Shown here one piece after another: positions 63,792 to 64,000 of a stretch of 64,000 bases of DNA. Source of the stretch: Desulfuromusa kysingii (GTDB taxonomy: Bacteria; Desulfobacterota; Desulfuromonadia; Desulfuromonadales; Geopsychrobacteraceae); the NCBI RefSeq assembly GCF_900107645.1, contig NZ_FNQN01000008.1, forward strand, positions 1 to 64,000. Direction: 5' to 3'. Each line of letters starts with the position of its first letter. Positions within the stretch are counted from its first letter, which is position 1. The translations under genes were made by a program, and so were the position numbers. The notes beneath the pieces were generated by a model. That model was given only the letters and a program-made list of their open reading frames with translations, did not search any database and was not told the DNA's origin.

Positions 63792-64000
63792 CTACGCACC
63801 CTCCGGCATCTTGTTCTGCGGGAATGGGAAACGCTTGCCGGTAATTTTTTCCTGCAATTGCAGAATTCCCTCAATCAAGGCTTCCGGGCGTGGAGGGCAA
63901 CCAGGGACGTAAACATCAACCGGGATCAACTTATCAACACCCAGAACAACATCATAGTTTGCCTCAACAGCAAAAGGACCACCAGCTATAGCGCAGTTAC
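63792..64000 (-). CDS. nuoB: NADH-quinone oxidoreductase subunit B (partial)
   Basis: Only the last 69 codons are in the window; the gene continues beyond the right edge and ends at the TAG complementary to 63792-63794. The translation has [14 protein letters not shown] and [16 protein letters not shown], the N2-cluster region of NuoB with two of its cysteines. The stop is followed after four bases by the nuoC start. nuoA is expected further right and cannot be seen. Confidence 0.94.
   Translation of the reverse strand, partial: NCAIAGGPFAVEANYDVVLGVDKLIPVDVYVPGCPPRPEALIEGILQLQEKITGKRFPFPQNKMPEGA

Overview
The window looks like a chromosome segment from an anaerobic deltaproteobacterium of the Desulfuromonadales type (Desulfuromonas/Pelobacter-like). 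The genus is inferred from gene content and order; no rRNA is present to settle it. Evidence includes an oxygen-sensitive glycyl-radical dehydratase with its activase, two 2-oxoacid-type TRAP systems, cobalamin (anaerobic CbiET) genes, an obg-proBA-nadD-rsfS-rlmH-lapB-gpmI run, and a complex I operon without NADH-input genes. I see no insertion sequence, phage, CRISPR array, rRNA or tRNA.

Layout. 1-7.1 kb: tail of a P5C dehydrogenase, a stand-alone proline dehydrogenase, a complete Liv-type (HAAT) amino-acid ABC transporter operon, a tandem universal stress protein and a CsaA-like protein. 7.1-16.1 kb: mixed envelope and repair genes: a secreted LigE-like DNA ligase, an alkyltransferase-like protein, an isoprenylcysteine-methyltransferase-type membrane protein, an STN-domain protein beside a 674-residue glycine-repeat lipoprotein, a site-2 protease, an LpxR-like protein and an EEP hydrolase. 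16.2-27.4 kb: a HypD-like hydroxyproline dehydratase with its activase, three transporters, a hybrid histidine kinase, a DUF554 protein and glutamate dehydrogenase. 27.7-32.6 kb: an OmpA-like lipoprotein, CbiET, a CobC-like phosphatase, EngB and ferritin. 32.6-43.2 kb: two TRAP transporters around a LytS/LytTR two-component pair, then a cysteine-rich PAS kinase. 43.3-53.2 kb: housekeeping genes on the minus strand, from rplU-rpmA-obg to comF. 53.2-64 kb: the membrane arm and connecting subunits of a complex I, reading nuoB-C-D-H-I-J-K, an MrpD-like subunit, an 82-residue membrane protein, an MrpD-like subunit with a NuoL-like tail, nuoM and nuoN.

How it fits together. HypD makes 1-pyrroline-5-carboxylate from trans-4-hydroxyproline, proline dehydrogenase makes the same product from proline, P5C dehydrogenase converts it to glutamate, and glutamate dehydrogenase links glutamate to 2-oxoglutarate. 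The window therefore holds a nearly complete route for imino acids, and the Liv transporter is a plausible importer (inference). The TRAP region looks like a regulated uptake module for 2-oxoacids such as pyruvate. Two pairs of direct repeats with exactly 21-bp spacing lie in the intergenic regions flanking lytSR and may be its operators. The most unusual item is the complex I cluster: nuoE, nuoF and nuoG are missing between nuoD and nuoH, and the usual nuoL is replaced by two Mrp-like antiporter subunits and a small membrane protein, giving four antiporter-type subunits. This suggests an enzyme with an electron donor other than NADH and possibly a longer ion-pumping arm.
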